Assembly: GCF_029945925.1 (NCBI RefSeq)
Contig: NZ_JAQSDN010000044.1
Span: forward strand, 1-64,000
Length of the DNA: 64,000 nt
Direction of reading: 5' to 3'
Source: Polaromonas sp.
Lineage (GTDB): Bacteria; Pseudomonadota; Gammaproteobacteria; Burkholderiales; Burkholderiaceae_C
Made by a program: the position numbers and the translations under genes
Shown: one piece after another, positions 27,072-38,455 of the stretch
How the letters are laid out: each line of letters starts with the position of its first letter
Position numbering within the stretch: the stretch's first letter is position 1
Notes under the pieces: model-generated
Databases searched by the model: none
Told to the model about the DNA's origin: nothing
The model's input: the letters and a program-made list of their open reading frames with translations, nothing else

Positions 27072-27333
27072 GCTTGGCTTTCAGTTTTGCCTTGATCGCG
27101 GCCTTGGCGCTTTCGGTCTCGTAGGCAAGCTCGGCGCTCCCGGCACTGCCAGCACCGTAAGTCACCTGCGTTTCCTCTGCCTTCAAGGCCAGCATCAACT
27201 CGTAGGGATTGCGCCGCCCGAGCGCGCGCTCCACGGCGTCAATGACAAATTGCGATTTGGTCAAACCTTGGCGTTTGGCAGCGAGCTCAAGCTCTCTTTC
27301 GAGCAGGGGATCCATGCGAACAGAAATAGTCAT
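27049..27333 (-). CDS. Ribbon-helix-helix antitoxin-like protein
   Basis: A 94-residue protein with an N-terminal ribbon-helix-helix fold (MTISVRMDPLLERELELAAKRQG, then LTKSQFVIDAVERAL), the DNA-binding domain of many VapB/CopG-like antitoxins. The C-terminal half, Ala/Lys/Glu-rich, would wrap the toxin. An AAGGA site precedes its ATG. Dyads at 27346-27365 immediately upstream are candidate operators for autorepression. Confidence 0.8.
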   Translation of the reverse strand: MTISVRMDPLLERELELAAKRQGLTKSQFVIDAVERALGRRNPYELMLALKAEETQVTYGAGSAGSAELAYETESAKAAIKAKLKAKHGPGSTG

Positions 27334-27345
27334 ATGAATTTCCTT

Positions 27346-27365
27346 GTATTACAAAAATACTGTAA
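27346..27365. promoter_or_regulatory. Candidate operator of the toxin-antitoxin pair
   Basis: Two overlapping dyads: GTATT-N5-AATAC (27346-27360) and TTACA-N7-TGTAA (27349-27365). They lie in the 46-bp AT-rich gap between the mutase stop and the antitoxin start. Short dyads of this kind are normal ribbon-helix-helix sites. Confidence 0.5.
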
Positions 27366-27379
27366 CACAACCATCACTC

Positions 27380-29560
<2,181 letters not shown>

Positions 29561-29604
29561 GGCGCGTGCTTCGATGGGGTTGGGCAGGCAAGCTGTCGAT
29601 GCGG

Positions 29605-29665
29605 CGAGTTTACATTATTTATAATTATTGATGCAAAATTTAGTTTCGGATAAGATCGCGCTGTC
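29605..29665. promoter_or_regulatory. AT-rich divergent promoter region between scpA and the GntR gene
   Basis: The 141-bp spacer holds an AT-rich core (TTTACATTATTTATAATTAT) with an ATAATTAT palindrome at 29621-29628. Divergent genes with a GntR partner suggest the operator of that regulator lies here, but no exact consensus is known to me. Confidence 0.45.
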
Positions 29666-29701
29666 CGGCCCTTCGGCTGCAATCGACACCCTTACAAGAC
29701 C

Positions 29702-30337
29702 ATGGCCGCTGTTTCACTGACCCCCCGCGCACTTTACGAAGAGGTGGCGGAGCTTTTGCGCCAGCGCATTTTCAGCCGCGAACTGGCGCCCGGCAGCTGG
29801 ATCGACGAGCTCAAGCTGGCCGAGGAATACGGCATCAGCCGCACGCCGCTGCGCGAAGCCCTCAAGGTGCTGGCCACCGAAGGACTCGTGACCATGAAAG
29901 TGAGGCGCGGCGCCTACGTGACCGAGGTGTCCGAACGCGACCTGGCCGATGTCTATCACCTGCTGTCCCTGCTGGAAAGCGATGCCGCGGGCGTGGTGGC
30001 GACCCAGGCCACCGAGGCCCAGCTGCAGGAGCTGCAAACCCTGCACCGCGAACTCGAAAAAGCCGTGGCCAACCGCGAGCGGTTTTTCCAGATCAACGAA
30101 ACCTTCCACATGCGGCTGCTGGAAATCGCCAACAACCGTTGGCGCGACCAGATGGTGGCGGATCTGCGCAAGGTCATGAAGCTCAACCGCCACAACTCAT
30201 TGCTCAAAAGCGGCCGTATCGAAGAGTCATTGGCCGAACACCGCGCCATCATGGCGGCGCTGGCCGCACGCGATGCCGATGCCACCGTGCAGCGCATGCG
30301 CGAACACTTCAGGAACGGGTTGGAAGCGGCGGCTTGA
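29702..30337 (+). CDS. GntR-family regulator (FCD type)
   Basis: A 211-residue FadR-subfamily regulator: N-terminal winged helix (LYEEVAELLRQRIF, LAEEYGISRTPLREALKVLATEGLV) and a C-terminal all-helical FCD ligand domain with metal-ligand candidates in NETFHMRLLEIA and EHRAIMAAL. Such proteins sense organic acids. Being divergent from the mutase operon, it is a good candidate to control propionyl-CoA breakdown, though this is inference. Its 3' end overlaps the convergent EamA gene by 29 bp. Confidence 0.9.
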   Translation: MAAVSLTPRALYEEVAELLRQRIFSRELAPGSWIDELKLAEEYGISRTPLREALKVLATEGLVTMKVRRGAYVTEVSERDLADVYHLLSLLESDAAGVVATQATEAQLQELQTLHRELEKAVANRERFFQINETFHMRLLEIANNRWRDQMVADLRKVMKLNRHNSLLKSGRIEESLAEHRAIMAALAARDADATVQRMREHFRNGLEAAA

Positions 30338-31241
30338 CAGGCTGTTTGATCGGCCGCGTGACCACAAACACCCCCGGCAGGATCAGCAGCGCACCCACCG
30401 CATGGTGCCAGCCCGGCGGCTCTCCGAGCAGCCAGGCAGCCCCCGCCGCGTAGAGCGGGCCCAGGTACAGCGCCACCGCCACCCGGCTGGCCCCGAGGAT
30501 TTTCTGCGCCCAGCCGTAGATCCAGTAGGCACCCACGCCCGGAATCAGCGAAGCCATCACCACCAGCAGCAAGGCCTGGCCGCCCAGGGTGTCGGCACCG
30601 GGCCGCGTTGCCTCCCACACGGCCGGAGGCAGCAGCACCAAGGTGCCGCCGATACAGATCGCGGCCAGCCGTGCCGTCGCACTCAGGGAACTGGGCCACC
30701 TTTTCTGCAGCAGCGCATAGGCGGCCCAGGACACCGTGGCCGCCAGAATCCAGGCGTCCCCTGCCACAAAAGACACGTCGGCCAGGGCCGTCCAGCGCCC
30801 CTTGACGACCACGTGAACGACACCTGTCAGCGCCAGCAGCACACCGGCCGCCTGCCGCGCGCCGAAACCCTCGCCCAGCCACCACATCGCCCCCAGGGCG
30901 ATCAGCACCGGCGAGGCCGAATAAATCAGCGCAATGTTCATGGCCCCGGTGGAGCGCGCCCCTTCATACACCCAGGCACCGCAAATCAGCATGCCCAGGG
31001 TGCCGAGCACCAGGTATTGCCGCCAGGCCCGCGTGATCGCCGCCCGTTGCTCCCACAGCTCTGCCCGGGTGATCACCACCAGGATCAGGGCAGCCAGGCC
31101 CCAGCGGCCCAAAGCCAGCATGTAGGGCCCGATGACGCCGGGCGCCTTGCGCGCCACGATGTAGTTGACGGCCCAGAGCGCCGGCACCAGCCACAGCAGC
31201 AGCAGCGCCTGGCGCGTCTCGCGCTGCGCGTCGTCAGGCAT
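30309..31241 (-). CDS. EamA/DMT-family transporter
   Basis: A 310-residue inner-membrane protein with about ten hydrophobic helices in two EamA repeats (first starting LLLWLVPALWAVNYIVARKAPG; second around residues 165-295). Family members export amino acids or metabolites; the substrate is unknown. Its start overlaps the dusA stop by eight bases, so it is translated with dusA. Its end overlaps the convergent regulator gene. Confidence 0.9.
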   Translation of the reverse strand: MPDDAQRETRQALLLLWLVPALWAVNYIVARKAPGVIGPYMLALGRWGLAALILVVITRAELWEQRAAITRAWRQYLVLGTLGMLICGAWVYEGARSTGAMNIALIYSASPVLIALGAMWWLGEGFGARQAAGVLLALTGVVHVVVKGRWTALADVSFVAGDAWILAATVSWAAYALLQKRWPSSLSATARLAAICIGGTLVLLPPAVWEATRPGADTLGGQALLLVVMASLIPGVGAYWIYGWAQKILGASRVAVALYLGPLYAAGAAWLLGEPPGWHHAVGALLILPGVFVVTRPIKQPVKPPLPTRS

Positions 31242-32292
31242 TCGCCGTTACCGCAACCTGCCATGAAGATTCACCACTTTCGCCCGCAGCACCTGGCGCA
31301 TGGGCCAGCGCCATCACCTCGCGCGGGTGCAGGTTTTTCAGCTTGTGGTCGCTCCAGACCTGGCGCCAGCGGCGCGCACCCGGCAGGCCGTGGCGCAGGC
31401 CCAGCATGTGGCGGGCAATCGTCGGCCAGGGCGTGCCGTGGGCGGCGAACTCCCTGGCCATGTAGTCGGCCATCTGCGCCTCGACGGATTCACGGGTCGC
31501 CTCGCTGGGTGCCGCGCCGAAAAAGGCCTCATCCCAGGAGGCCAGCCACCAGGGGTTGTGGTAGGCCTCGCGACCGACCATCACGCCGTCGAGTTCGCGC
31601 AGTTGCGCCGCCACCTGCTCCCCGGTGGTGATGCCGCCGTTGATGACGATGGTGAGCTCGGGGAACTCGCGCTTGAGGCGGTAGACGAGTTCGTAACGCA
31701 GCGGCGGCACCTCGCGGTTTTCCTTCGGACTCAAACCCTTGAGCCAGGCATTGCGGGCATGCACGATGAAGGTCGTGCAGCCGGCTTCGCTGACCGCGCC
31801 GACAAAGTCGCGCACGAAGTCATAACTTTCACCCTTGTCGATGCCAATGCGGTGCTTGACGGTGACGGGTACCTTCACCACGTCCACCATGGACTTGACG
31901 CAGTCGGCCACCAGTTGCGGTTCGGCCATCAGGCAGGCGCCGAAGGCACCGCGCTGCACACGCTCGCTGGGGCAACCGCAATTGAGGTTGATTTCGTCGT
32001 AGCCCCATTGCTCACCGAGCCGGGCGCAGTGCGCCAGATCGGCCGGCTCGCTGCCGCCCAGCTGCAGTGCCACCGGATGCTCTTCGGCGTTGAAGCGCAG
32101 GTGCCGCGCCACGTCGCCATGCACCAGCGCGCCGGTGGTCACCATCTCGCTGTAGAGCAAGGCATGGCGTGACAGCAGGCGGTGAAAATAGCGGCAATGC
32201 CGGTCGGTCCAGTCCATCATCGGGGCCACGCTGAGGCGGTGTGCGGGAAAAGAACCGGAATTCATGGTGGAAGGAGCGGATTCAGGGGGCAT
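31234..32292 (-). CDS. dusA: tRNA-dihydrouridine(20/20a) synthase
   Basis: FMN enzyme reducing U20/U20a in the tRNA D-loop. It is 352 residues, with an N-terminal TIM barrel (APMMDWTDRHCRYFHRL), the catalytic Cys region LNCGCPSERVQRGAFGACLM and GGITTGEQV, then a helical RNA-binding domain (MLGLRHGLPGARRWRQ) of the DusA type. Start 32292, or the internal ATG at 32265 (MNSGSFPAHR); neither has a strong ribosome site. Confidence 0.95.
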   Translation of the reverse strand: MPPESAPSTMNSGSFPAHRLSVAPMMDWTDRHCRYFHRLLSRHALLYSEMVTTGALVHGDVARHLRFNAEEHPVALQLGGSEPADLAHCARLGEQWGYDEINLNCGCPSERVQRGAFGACLMAEPQLVADCVKSMVDVVKVPVTVKHRIGIDKGESYDFVRDFVGAVSEAGCTTFIVHARNAWLKGLSPKENREVPPLRYELVYRLKREFPELTIVINGGITTGEQVAAQLRELDGVMVGREAYHNPWWLASWDEAFFGAAPSEATRESVEAQMADYMAREFAAHGTPWPTIARHMLGLRHGLPGARRWRQVWSDHKLKNLHPREVMALAHAPGAAGESGESSWQVAVTANA

Positions 32293-32454
32293 GGAGGCCG
32301 TAGTTTCTCATGCGGGCCTGCCCGACGCCGCGAACGGGTGGCAAAAATGCCGCACCAGAGCGCACAGAGGGTGGGCACCAACACCGGCAGGGGCGCGCAA
32401 GCCGGATAATGGCAGCCTGGGCCGCACCTGCGCCGGCCTTCCCAACACCAAGCC

Positions 32455-34302
32455 ATGACCAAGACCGACCTGCCCCTGCGGATGACCCGTTCCCTCAGCC
32501 CCCCGGAACAATCGCGCCCATCGCCCCTCTTCCTGCGCCCTCGCGGGACCGGCCCACGCGCCGTCGTTCTGCTGCCGCTGCTGCTGGCGCTGGCGGCCTG
32601 TACCTCGGTGCCGTTGCCGCCCTGGCCGGGGCCCGCCGGCACGGTCACGGCCCCGCCGCGGGTGGTGGCGGCACCAGCGCCCGCCCCCCTTCCCGCCGTT
32701 GTCGTCCAGCCCGTGCCCGACCGCCCGGCGATGGGCCTCCCCCCATCGACAAGCGCCGCTCCCTACGGCGCCGCCGTCGCGGCCCGCTTCCCGGCGCCAT
32801 CTGTCATCTACAACACGCCCGGCCTGCAGGAAGGGCGCAGCAGCTTCACCTCGAATGCGGAAATCCAGACCTGGCTGCGTGAGCTCAGCACAGCGGCCTC
32901 GCGTTCGCCAGGCCTGAAAGCCGCCGTGCTGCCCATCGGCCAGTCGCAACGCGGCGAGACCCTGGAAGCCCTGGTGCTGACGCGGGCCGCCGGCACCGAC
33001 GCTGCCGCCATCACGGCCTCGGACCGCCCCACCGTGCTGCTGGTTGGCCAGCAGCATGGCGACGAACCCGCCGGCACCGAAGCCTTGCTGGTCGTGGCCC
33101 GCGAGCTCACACAAGGCCTGCTGCGGCCGGTGCTCGATCGTGTCAATGTCATCATCGTGCCGCGCGCCAACCCGGACGGCTCAATGGACAATAAACGCGT
33201 GACCACCGGCGGTCTCGACATGAACCGCGATCACCTGCTGCTCAACACGCCGGAAGCCCAGGCCCTGGCCCGGCTCGCGCGCGACTACCACCCGACAGTG
33301 GTGGTCGATGCCCACGAATACACCGTGGTGGGCCGTTTTCTGCAGAAATTCGGCATGGTGCAGAAGTACGACGCCCTGCTGCAATACGCGACCACCGCCA
33401 ACATCCCCGAGTTCCTGACCAAAGCCTCCGAAGAGTGGTTCCGCCGCCCGCTGGTCGCCGCCCTCAAGGGGCAGGGGCTCAGCACCGAGTGGTACTACAC
33501 CACGTCAACGGACCTGGCGGACAAGACCATCTCGATGGGCGGCACGCAGCCCGACACCGGCCGCAACGTCAGTGGCCTGAAAAACGCGGTCAGTCTGCTG
33601 ATTGAAACCCGCGGCGTGGGCCTGGGCCGGCTGCACATCCAGCGCCGTGTGCACACCCATGTCACCGCGATCTCCAGCGTGCTCGCCAGCACCGCCCAGC
33701 GGGCCAGCGAACTGGGCCAGCTGAAGCCCTATGTCGAAAAAGAGATGAGCGCCCTGGCCTGCAAGGAAGAGGCGGTCGTCGAAGCCGGCCCCACCCTCAC
33801 CCAGCAGGAACTCGTCATGCTGGACCCGGTCACCGGCGCTGACAAGACCCTCAAGGTTGAGTGGAACTCGGCACTCACGCTGCGCAAGATCAAGGCGCGC
33901 GTGCGCCCCTGCGGCTACTGGCTGTCGGCAGGATCGCGAACGGCCGTGGAGCGGCTGCGCCTGCATGGCGTGCAGGTGCTGCGGGTGGCCGAGCCGGCGT
34001 CCATGCTGGGCGACCTGTATCGCGAGACAGCGCGCTCGGCCGGGGTGCGGCAGGACGTGCGCGGCAGCATTGCCGATGCCGGGCAGATCGCCAGGGTCGA
34101 GGTGGCGCTGGTGCGCGGCGTGATCGACGCGCCCTCCGGCAGTTACTACGTGCCCTTGAACCAGCCGCTGGCCAACCTCGTGATCGCCGCGCTGGAACCG
34201 GACACACAAAGCAGCTATTTTGCGAACCAGCTGCTCGACGGCCTGGCCAGCACGGCCCGCGTCATGTCCGAGCCGACGCTGCGGACCGAAGAACTGCCCT
34301 GA
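32455..34302 (+). CDS. Lipoprotein M14-family zinc carboxypeptidase
   Basis: A 615-residue protein with an N-terminal signal and lipobox (LLLALAACTS), a Pro/Ala-rich linker (about residues 50-120), then an M14 domain. Zinc ligands HxxE are in QQHGDEPAGTEAL and the third His in VVDAHEYTVV; the general-base Glu is in IETRGVGLG. A second domain of about 250 residues follows, perhaps for substrate binding. Family members cleave peptides or peptidoglycan-derived peptides; location is the outer membrane or periplasm. An in-frame ATG at 32482 is an alternative start. Confidence 0.9.
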   Translation: MTKTDLPLRMTRSLSPPEQSRPSPLFLRPRGTGPRAVVLLPLLLALAACTSVPLPPWPGPAGTVTAPPRVVAAPAPAPLPAVVVQPVPDRPAMGLPPSTSAAPYGAAVAARFPAPSVIYNTPGLQEGRSSFTSNAEIQTWLRELSTAASRSPGLKAAVLPIGQSQRGETLEALVLTRAAGTDAAAITASDRPTVLLVGQQHGDEPAGTEALLVVARELTQGLLRPVLDRVNVIIVPRANPDGSMDNKRVTTGGLDMNRDHLLLNTPEAQALARLARDYHPTVVVDAHEYTVVGRFLQKFGMVQKYDALLQYATTANIPEFLTKASEEWFRRPLVAALKGQGLSTEWYYTTSTDLADKTISMGGTQPDTGRNVSGLKNAVSLLIETRGVGLGRLHIQRRVHTHVTAISSVLASTAQRASELGQLKPYVEKEMSALACKEEAVVEAGPTLTQQELVMLDPVTGADKTLKVEWNSALTLRKIKARVRPCGYWLSAGSRTAVERLRLHGVQVLRVAEPASMLGDLYRETARSAGVRQDVRGSIADAGQIARVEVALVRGVIDAPSGSYYVPLNQPLANLVIAALEPDTQSSYFANQLLDGLASTARVMSEPTLRTEELP

Positions 34303-34410
34303 ACTGCCGCGCCTACCGGGGCGCTGCGCCACGCGCTTTGTGCGAACTGGCCTACAGACAGCGTCCCGCTGGCGTGCACAAATGGTGAATTCACAGCCCA
34401 AGGATTCACC

Positions 34411-34815
34411 ATGAAAACATTTGCCCTCCACCCCAAGATGCTGACCCTGACTGGCGTGTTCTACCCCACAGGTTATGCCTTCATCATGTTTCCCGAGGGC
34501 GCCCAGGCCGAGCAGGCGGGGCGTGAGCTGGAAGAAAGCGGCTTCGACAGCGAAGCCGTCATGCTGCTGGAGCCCGACACCATCCTGCGCGAGATCGGCC
34601 GGGTCGATGGCGAGTCAGATGTGATCTTGCCCTCGGTCGGCACCGAAGGCGCCACGGTCCAGAAATACGTCACCCTGGCCCGCCAGGGCCAGCACGCCCT
34701 GATGGTGCATGCGCCCTCCGAGAAGGAGACAGAACGTGTGATGACCGTGGTGAGAAAGCAGCCTTTTTCCTATGCCCAGAAGTACCACATGCTGGCGATG
34801 GAAGATCTGGAGTAA
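34411..34815 (+). CDS. Conserved-looking protein of unknown function
   Basis: A 134-residue soluble protein. Its composition and codon use match its neighbours, and a start (MKTFALHPKMLTLTG) follows AAGGATT. It shows a beta-alpha pattern with FIMFPEGAQAEQAGRELEE and HALMVHAPSEKETERVM, reminiscent of a ferredoxin-like stress or heat-response domain, but no motif is diagnostic. It stands alone between the peptidase and dnaB. Confidence 0.75.
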   Translation: MKTFALHPKMLTLTGVFYPTGYAFIMFPEGAQAEQAGRELEESGFDSEAVMLLEPDTILREIGRVDGESDVILPSVGTEGATVQKYVTLARQGQHALMVHAPSEKETERVMTVVRKQPFSYAQKYHMLAMEDLE

Positions 34816-34830
34816 GGCCGCCCGCCCTTG

Positions 34831-34883
34831 ATTGCTATCAAAGAGATAGCTATCAGCGCTTGCAAATAAAAGGCCAGGGCCCG
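34831..34883 (+). repeat. Dispersed two-hairpin repeat, copy G
   Basis: TTGCTATCAAAGAGATAGC, TATCAGCGCTTGC, then AAATAAAAGGCCAGGGCCC: stem 1 is extended. It fills the space between the two convergent genes up to the dnaB stop. Confidence 0.65.
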
Positions 34884-34890
34884 TTTTTAC

Positions 34891-36303
34891 TTAAAAATCC
34901 CCACTACCGCCATGCGCCAGGCTCTCGAACTTGGTGATGCGGTTGATGAAGGCCAGCTTGACGGTGCCGGTCGGGCCGTTACGCTGCTTGCTGATGATGA
35001 CCTCGGCCACGCCGGGCTCCTTGCAGGCGTCCTTGGTGTAGTACTCATCACGGTAGATGAACATGATGATGTCGGCGTCCTGCTCGATCGCGCCGGACTC
35101 GCGCAAATCGCTCATCATGGGACGCTTGTCGGTGCGCGACTCGACGCCGCGGCTCAGCTGTGACAACGCAATCACCGGGCATTGCAGCTCCTTGGCCAGC
35201 ATCTTCAGGCCGCGCGAGATTTCGCCGACGGCGGTGGCGCGGTTTTCCTCGGCCATGCCGCTGGACACACTCATGAGCTGCAGGTAGTCGACCACGATCA
35301 GGCCGAGCTTGCCGCACTGGCGGGCCAGGCGCCTGGCGTTGGCGCGCAGCTCGCTGACCGTCAGGCCCGGCGTTTCGTCGATGTGCAGCGAGATGTTGCG
35401 CAGCTTCTCGATGGCTTCGGTCAGGCGCGGCCACTCTTCGTCGGTCAGGGCGCCGGTGCGCAAATGGGTCTGGTCGATGCGGCCTATGGAGCCGACGATA
35501 CGCACCGCGAGCTGGGACGCCCCCATCTCCATCGAGAACACCGCCACCGGCAGGCCTTCGTTGAGCGCCACGTGTTCGGCGATATTGATGGCCAGCGCGG
35601 TTTTACCCATGGACGGCCGCGCCGCCAGGATGACCAGGTCGCCGGCCTGGAAACCCGAGGTCATCTTGTCCAGGTCGTAAAAACCGGTGGGCACGCCGGT
35701 CACGTCGTTCGGGTTTTCCGACATCTCGGTCACGCGATCCAGCAGGCTCACCACCAGCGTGTCCATGCTCTGGAAACCCTGCTTCATGCGCGAACCCTGC
35801 TCGCCGATCTTGAAGATCTTCTGCTCGGCCTCGTCGAGGATCATGGCCACGGCCTTGCCCTGCGGGTTGAAGGCATGGGTGGCGATTTCGTCGCTGGCGG
35901 CCACCAGCTTGCGCAGGATGGAGCGCTCGCGCACGATCTCGGCATAACGGCGGATGTTGCCGGCGCTGGGCACGTACTGGGCCAGCGAGTTCAGGTAACT
36001 CAGGCCGCCGATGTCCTCGGCCTTGCCCAGGTTCTGAAGGTGTTCGTAAACCGTGATCACGTCGGCCGGCTTGGTCGCGTTGATCAGGGCGCCGACGGCG
36101 GCGTAGATCAGCTTGTGTTCGTAGCGGTAGAAATCCTCGTCGACCAGCAGGTCACCGACCCGGTCCCAGGCGCCGTTGTCCAGCAACAGGCCACCCAGCA
36201 CACTCGACTCGCCCTCGATGGAGTGCGGTGGAATGCGCAGCTGGGCAATCTGCCGGTCGGCGCTGTAGCGGGGATCGGGAGCGGTGGAAAGTACGGCGGA
36301 CAT
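34891..36303 (-). CDS. dnaB: Replicative DNA helicase DnaB
   Basis: Hexameric helicase that opens the replication fork. It is 470 residues: N-terminal primase-binding domain (RIPPHSIEGESSVLGGLLLDN) and a RecA-like motor with Walker A AARPSMGKTALA and VDYLQLM. It lies downstream of rplI on the same strand but after a strong hairpin, so it may be partly read through from the ribosomal operon or have its own promoter. No intein is present. Confidence 0.98.
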   Translation of the reverse strand: MSAVLSTAPDPRYSADRQIAQLRIPPHSIEGESSVLGGLLLDNGAWDRVGDLLVDEDFYRYEHKLIYAAVGALINATKPADVITVYEHLQNLGKAEDIGGLSYLNSLAQYVPSAGNIRRYAEIVRERSILRKLVAASDEIATHAFNPQGKAVAMILDEAEQKIFKIGEQGSRMKQGFQSMDTLVVSLLDRVTEMSENPNDVTGVPTGFYDLDKMTSGFQAGDLVILAARPSMGKTALAINIAEHVALNEGLPVAVFSMEMGASQLAVRIVGSIGRIDQTHLRTGALTDEEWPRLTEAIEKLRNISLHIDETPGLTVSELRANARRLARQCGKLGLIVVDYLQLMSVSSGMAEENRATAVGEISRGLKMLAKELQCPVIALSQLSRGVESRTDKRPMMSDLRESGAIEQDADIIMFIYRDEYYTKDACKEPGVAEVIISKQRNGPTGTVKLAFINRITKFESLAHGGSGDF

Positions 36304-36425
36304 GGGTCTCCTTGACAGTCCTACATGCTAGCGCCAAGCGGGCCTGGCGTCACTGCAAAAAGCTGTTGATAAGTCGTGAATAACAGGGGTACAACCGTGT
36401 ACAGGATGTGGATGGACGCACCATT

Positions 36426-36455
36426 GAAAAAGCCGCTCAGCGAGCGGCTTTTTCT
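36426..36455 (-). terminator. Rho-independent terminator after rplI
   Basis: A perfect hairpin AAAAAGCCGCTC-N3-GAGCGGCTTTTT with T runs on both sides, 18 bp after the rplI stop. It partly insulates dnaB from the ribosomal-protein operon. Confidence 0.9.
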
Positions 36456-36472
36456 AGGGGCAGCAACGCTGT

Positions 36473-36925
36473 TTAAGCGGATTCGCCGTACACCGTCACG
36501 GTGATGTCCACAGCCACATCGGTGTGCAGAGCCACGGTGACCGGGTGGTCGCCGACGGTCTTCAGGGGACCGTTGGGCATACGTACCTGGGACTTCAGCA
36601 CGGGGAAGCCCTGCTTGGTCAGCTCGGCCGAAATGTCATGGTTGGTAACGGAGCCGAACAGACGGCCGTCCACGCCGGCTTTTTGCGTGAGCTTGACGGT
36701 GGTGCCGCTCAGCTTTTCGCCCTGGGCTTGCATTTCGGCCAGCTTGGCAGCGGCGGCTTTTTCAAGTTCGGCGCGTTTGACTTCGAATTCCTTGATCGCC
36801 ATGGCGGTGGCGCGACGTGCGCGGCCGGAAGGGATCAGGAAATTGCGGGCGTAGCCGTCCTTGACCTTGACGACTTCACCCAGATTGCCCAGGTTGACGA
36901 CTTTGTCGAGCAGAATGATTTGCAT
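36473..36925 (-). CDS. rplI: 50S ribosomal protein L9
   Basis: 150 residues, full length, with the N-terminal 23S-rRNA-binding fold [32 protein letters not shown], a central helix and a C-terminal domain. It is the last gene of rpsF-priB-rpsR-rplI and follows rpsR by 11 bp. Confidence 0.98.
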   Translation of the reverse strand: MQIILLDKVVNLGNLGEVVKVKDGYARNFLIPSGRARRATAMAIKEFEVKRAELEKAAAAKLAEMQAQGEKLSGTTVKLTQKAGVDGRLFGSVTNHDISAELTKQGFPVLKSQVRMPNGPLKTVGDHPVTVALHTDVAVDITVTVYGESA

Positions 36926-36936
36926 GGTCGTGTTCC

Positions 36937-37221
36937 TTACAGGCTGCGGTGCTGGTCGCTGTAAGGCAGCATCGCGAGGAAGCGAGCGCGCTTGACGGCG
37001 GTGTTGATCTGGCGCTGGAAAATCGCGCGCGTGCCGGTCAGGCGAGCGGGGATGATCTTGCCGTTTTCGGCAACGAAATCGCGCAAGGTGTCGATGTCCT
37101 TGTAGTCGATTTCTTCAACACCAGCGGCTGTGAAACGGCAAAAACGCTTGCGTTTGAACAGCAGGGATTGGGTATTGCGCTTGGGGCGCTTGTCTTTGTT
37201 GAAACGTTTTGGTCCGGGCAT
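36937..37221 (-). CDS. rpsR: 30S ribosomal protein S18
   Basis: The start at 37221 ([16 protein letters not shown]) gives 94 residues; an in-frame extension upstream would run into priB. The core [25 protein letters not shown] is typical. The cysteine pair found in zinc-containing S18 is not complete: one Cys is in KRFCRFT. Confidence 0.97.
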   Translation of the reverse strand: MPGPKRFNKDKRPKRNTQSLLFKRKRFCRFTAAGVEEIDYKDIDTLRDFVAENGKIIPARLTGTRAIFQRQINTAVKRARFLAMLPYSDQHRSL

Positions 37222-37231
37222 GATGGACTCC

Positions 37232-37531
37232 TTAAATGGGGTTCGGTACTGATTCGATGGCTTGAATATGGAAAACAACGCTCTTGCTACCGCGGGCATT
37301 GACCAGAAACCCGGTGAACCTGAAGGGTTTGCCTAAGGGCAGCTGGCCAGTTTGCTCAGCCAGCGTACCAAAAGCCACCGCCTTCATTGTCAATTTGACC
37401 TGCCGGGTGGAACCTGCTTCTGTCATTTCCGACTCGTGTTCGAGGACGAAATTGGCAGCAGGGATTCCAGCGGGGGTGTAGCGAAGAGGACTGGCCTCGG
37501 CGATACAAGCGGTCAATTCAACGCGGTTCAC
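37232..37531 (-). CDS. priB: Primosomal replication protein N (PriB)
   Basis: A 99-residue OB-fold single-strand DNA-binding protein of the restart primosome. The GTG start reads [22 protein letters not shown] and the protein ends HIQAIESV. Location between rpsF and rpsR is conserved in beta- and gamma-proteobacteria. Confidence 0.95.
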   Translation of the reverse strand: MNRVELTACIAEASPLRYTPAGIPAANFVLEHESEMTEAGSTRQVKLTMKAVAFGTLAEQTGQLPLGKPFRFTGFLVNARGSKSVVFHIQAIESVPNPI

Positions 37532-37605
37532 TGCAGAATCATGATCTTGCGACGATGCGCAGCAATCAGTTGTTCAACAGCATGTGTGGGCAACCCGGTG
37601 AGGGG

Positions 37606-37971
37606 TCAGGCCGCATACTCCTGCTGCTGGGCCTTGCGGGCTTCTTCCCTCTCGACGTTGCGCATCATGAGGGACGGACCGGTTTCGGCCTTTTTCTTGA
37701 GCACGGTCAGGTGGCGCAACACGGCGTCATTGAACTTGAACGCGTGTTCAATTTCTTCCATCACGGCCTGGCTGGCTTCGATGTTGATGCACAGGTAGTG
37801 GGCTTTGGCGAGTTTCTGGATCAGGTACACCAGCTGGCGGCGGCCCCAATCTTCAACACGATGCACTTTTCCACCGCCGGCGGTAATCATGCCCTTGTAA
37901 CGTTCCAGCATGGCTGGGACTTGCTCGCTTTGATCCGGGTGGATCAGCAAGACGATCTCGTAATGACGCAT
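37606..37971 (-). CDS. rpsF: 30S ribosomal protein S6
   Basis: 121 residues with [22 protein letters not shown] and the [17 protein letters not shown] core; first gene of the operon. The short C-terminal tail is Glu/Ala-rich ([13 protein letters not shown]), unlike the poly-Glu tail of E. coli. Confidence 0.98.
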   Translation of the reverse strand: MRHYEIVLLIHPDQSEQVPAMLERYKGMITAGGGKVHRVEDWGRRQLVYLIQKLAKAHYLCINIEASQAVMEEIEHAFKFNDAVLRHLTVLKKKAETGPSLMMRNVEREEARKAQQQEYAA

Positions 37972-38087
37972 AAACTCTCCTTGTGGTTTGGTTGAAGCTG
38001 CCCCAGCGTCGTTAAGGGTGCAGCAAGGCGAAGCCCATGATTATATACCACCGGAATATTGCCCCCACGGTCGCTCACTGCGTGTAG

Positions 38088-38270
38088 CTCCCTGCCCCCC
38101 GAGGGGGCCGCTGCGCCTGCGGGCCGGCAAAGCCGGACCCGCGGCCCCTGCTTGAAAGGGAGAGAGCCCCCACTGTCGCTCGCCGCGCGTCGGTCCCCCT
38201 GCCCCCCCCCGAGGGGGCCGCTGCGCCTGCGGCCCGGCGGAGCCGGTTCCGCGGCCCCTGCTTGGCTGGA
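38088..38270 (+). repeat. GC-rich dispersed element, copies 2 and 3 in tandem
   Basis: Two direct copies about 105 bp apart: each reads CCCCGAGGGGGCCGCTGCGC, CTGCGGGCCGGCAAAGCCGG (or the GGAGCCGG variant), then CGCGGCCCCTGCTTG. They match copy 1 at 23924-24012 in reverse. The 485-bp rpsF-symporter spacer (37972-38455) otherwise holds the rpsF upstream region, a 38303-38340 CCTGAGCTTGACGAAGGG motif and a terminator; no gene is seen. Confidence 0.75.
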
Positions 38271-38384
38271 GAGCCCTCGCGAACGTTCACGTCATATCCG
38301 ATCGTCCTGAGCTTGACGAAGGGTCGAAGGCTCCCCGAGGGGGGGCTTGTCTCTGGACGGCCTGGCGCAAACACTCGCCCAATA

Positions 38385-38418
38385 GAAAAGCCCGGCAACT
38401 CGCGTTGCCGGGCTTCTT
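38385..38418 (-). terminator. Terminator of the symporter operon
   Basis: GAAAAGCCCGGCAAC-N5-GTTGCCGGGCTTCTT. On the minus strand the hairpin ends in CTTTTC and lies about 40 bp past the symporter stop. Confidence 0.88.
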
Positions 38419-38455
38419 GGCTGAAGCTGACCGGAGGTTCCGGTCAGTTCAGGAC

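Noticed and set aside
36361..36420. A possible replication origin or DnaA boxes near dnaB
   Set aside because: One TTGATAAG and TGTGGATG-like word, but no cluster of DnaA boxes or AT-rich unwinding region.
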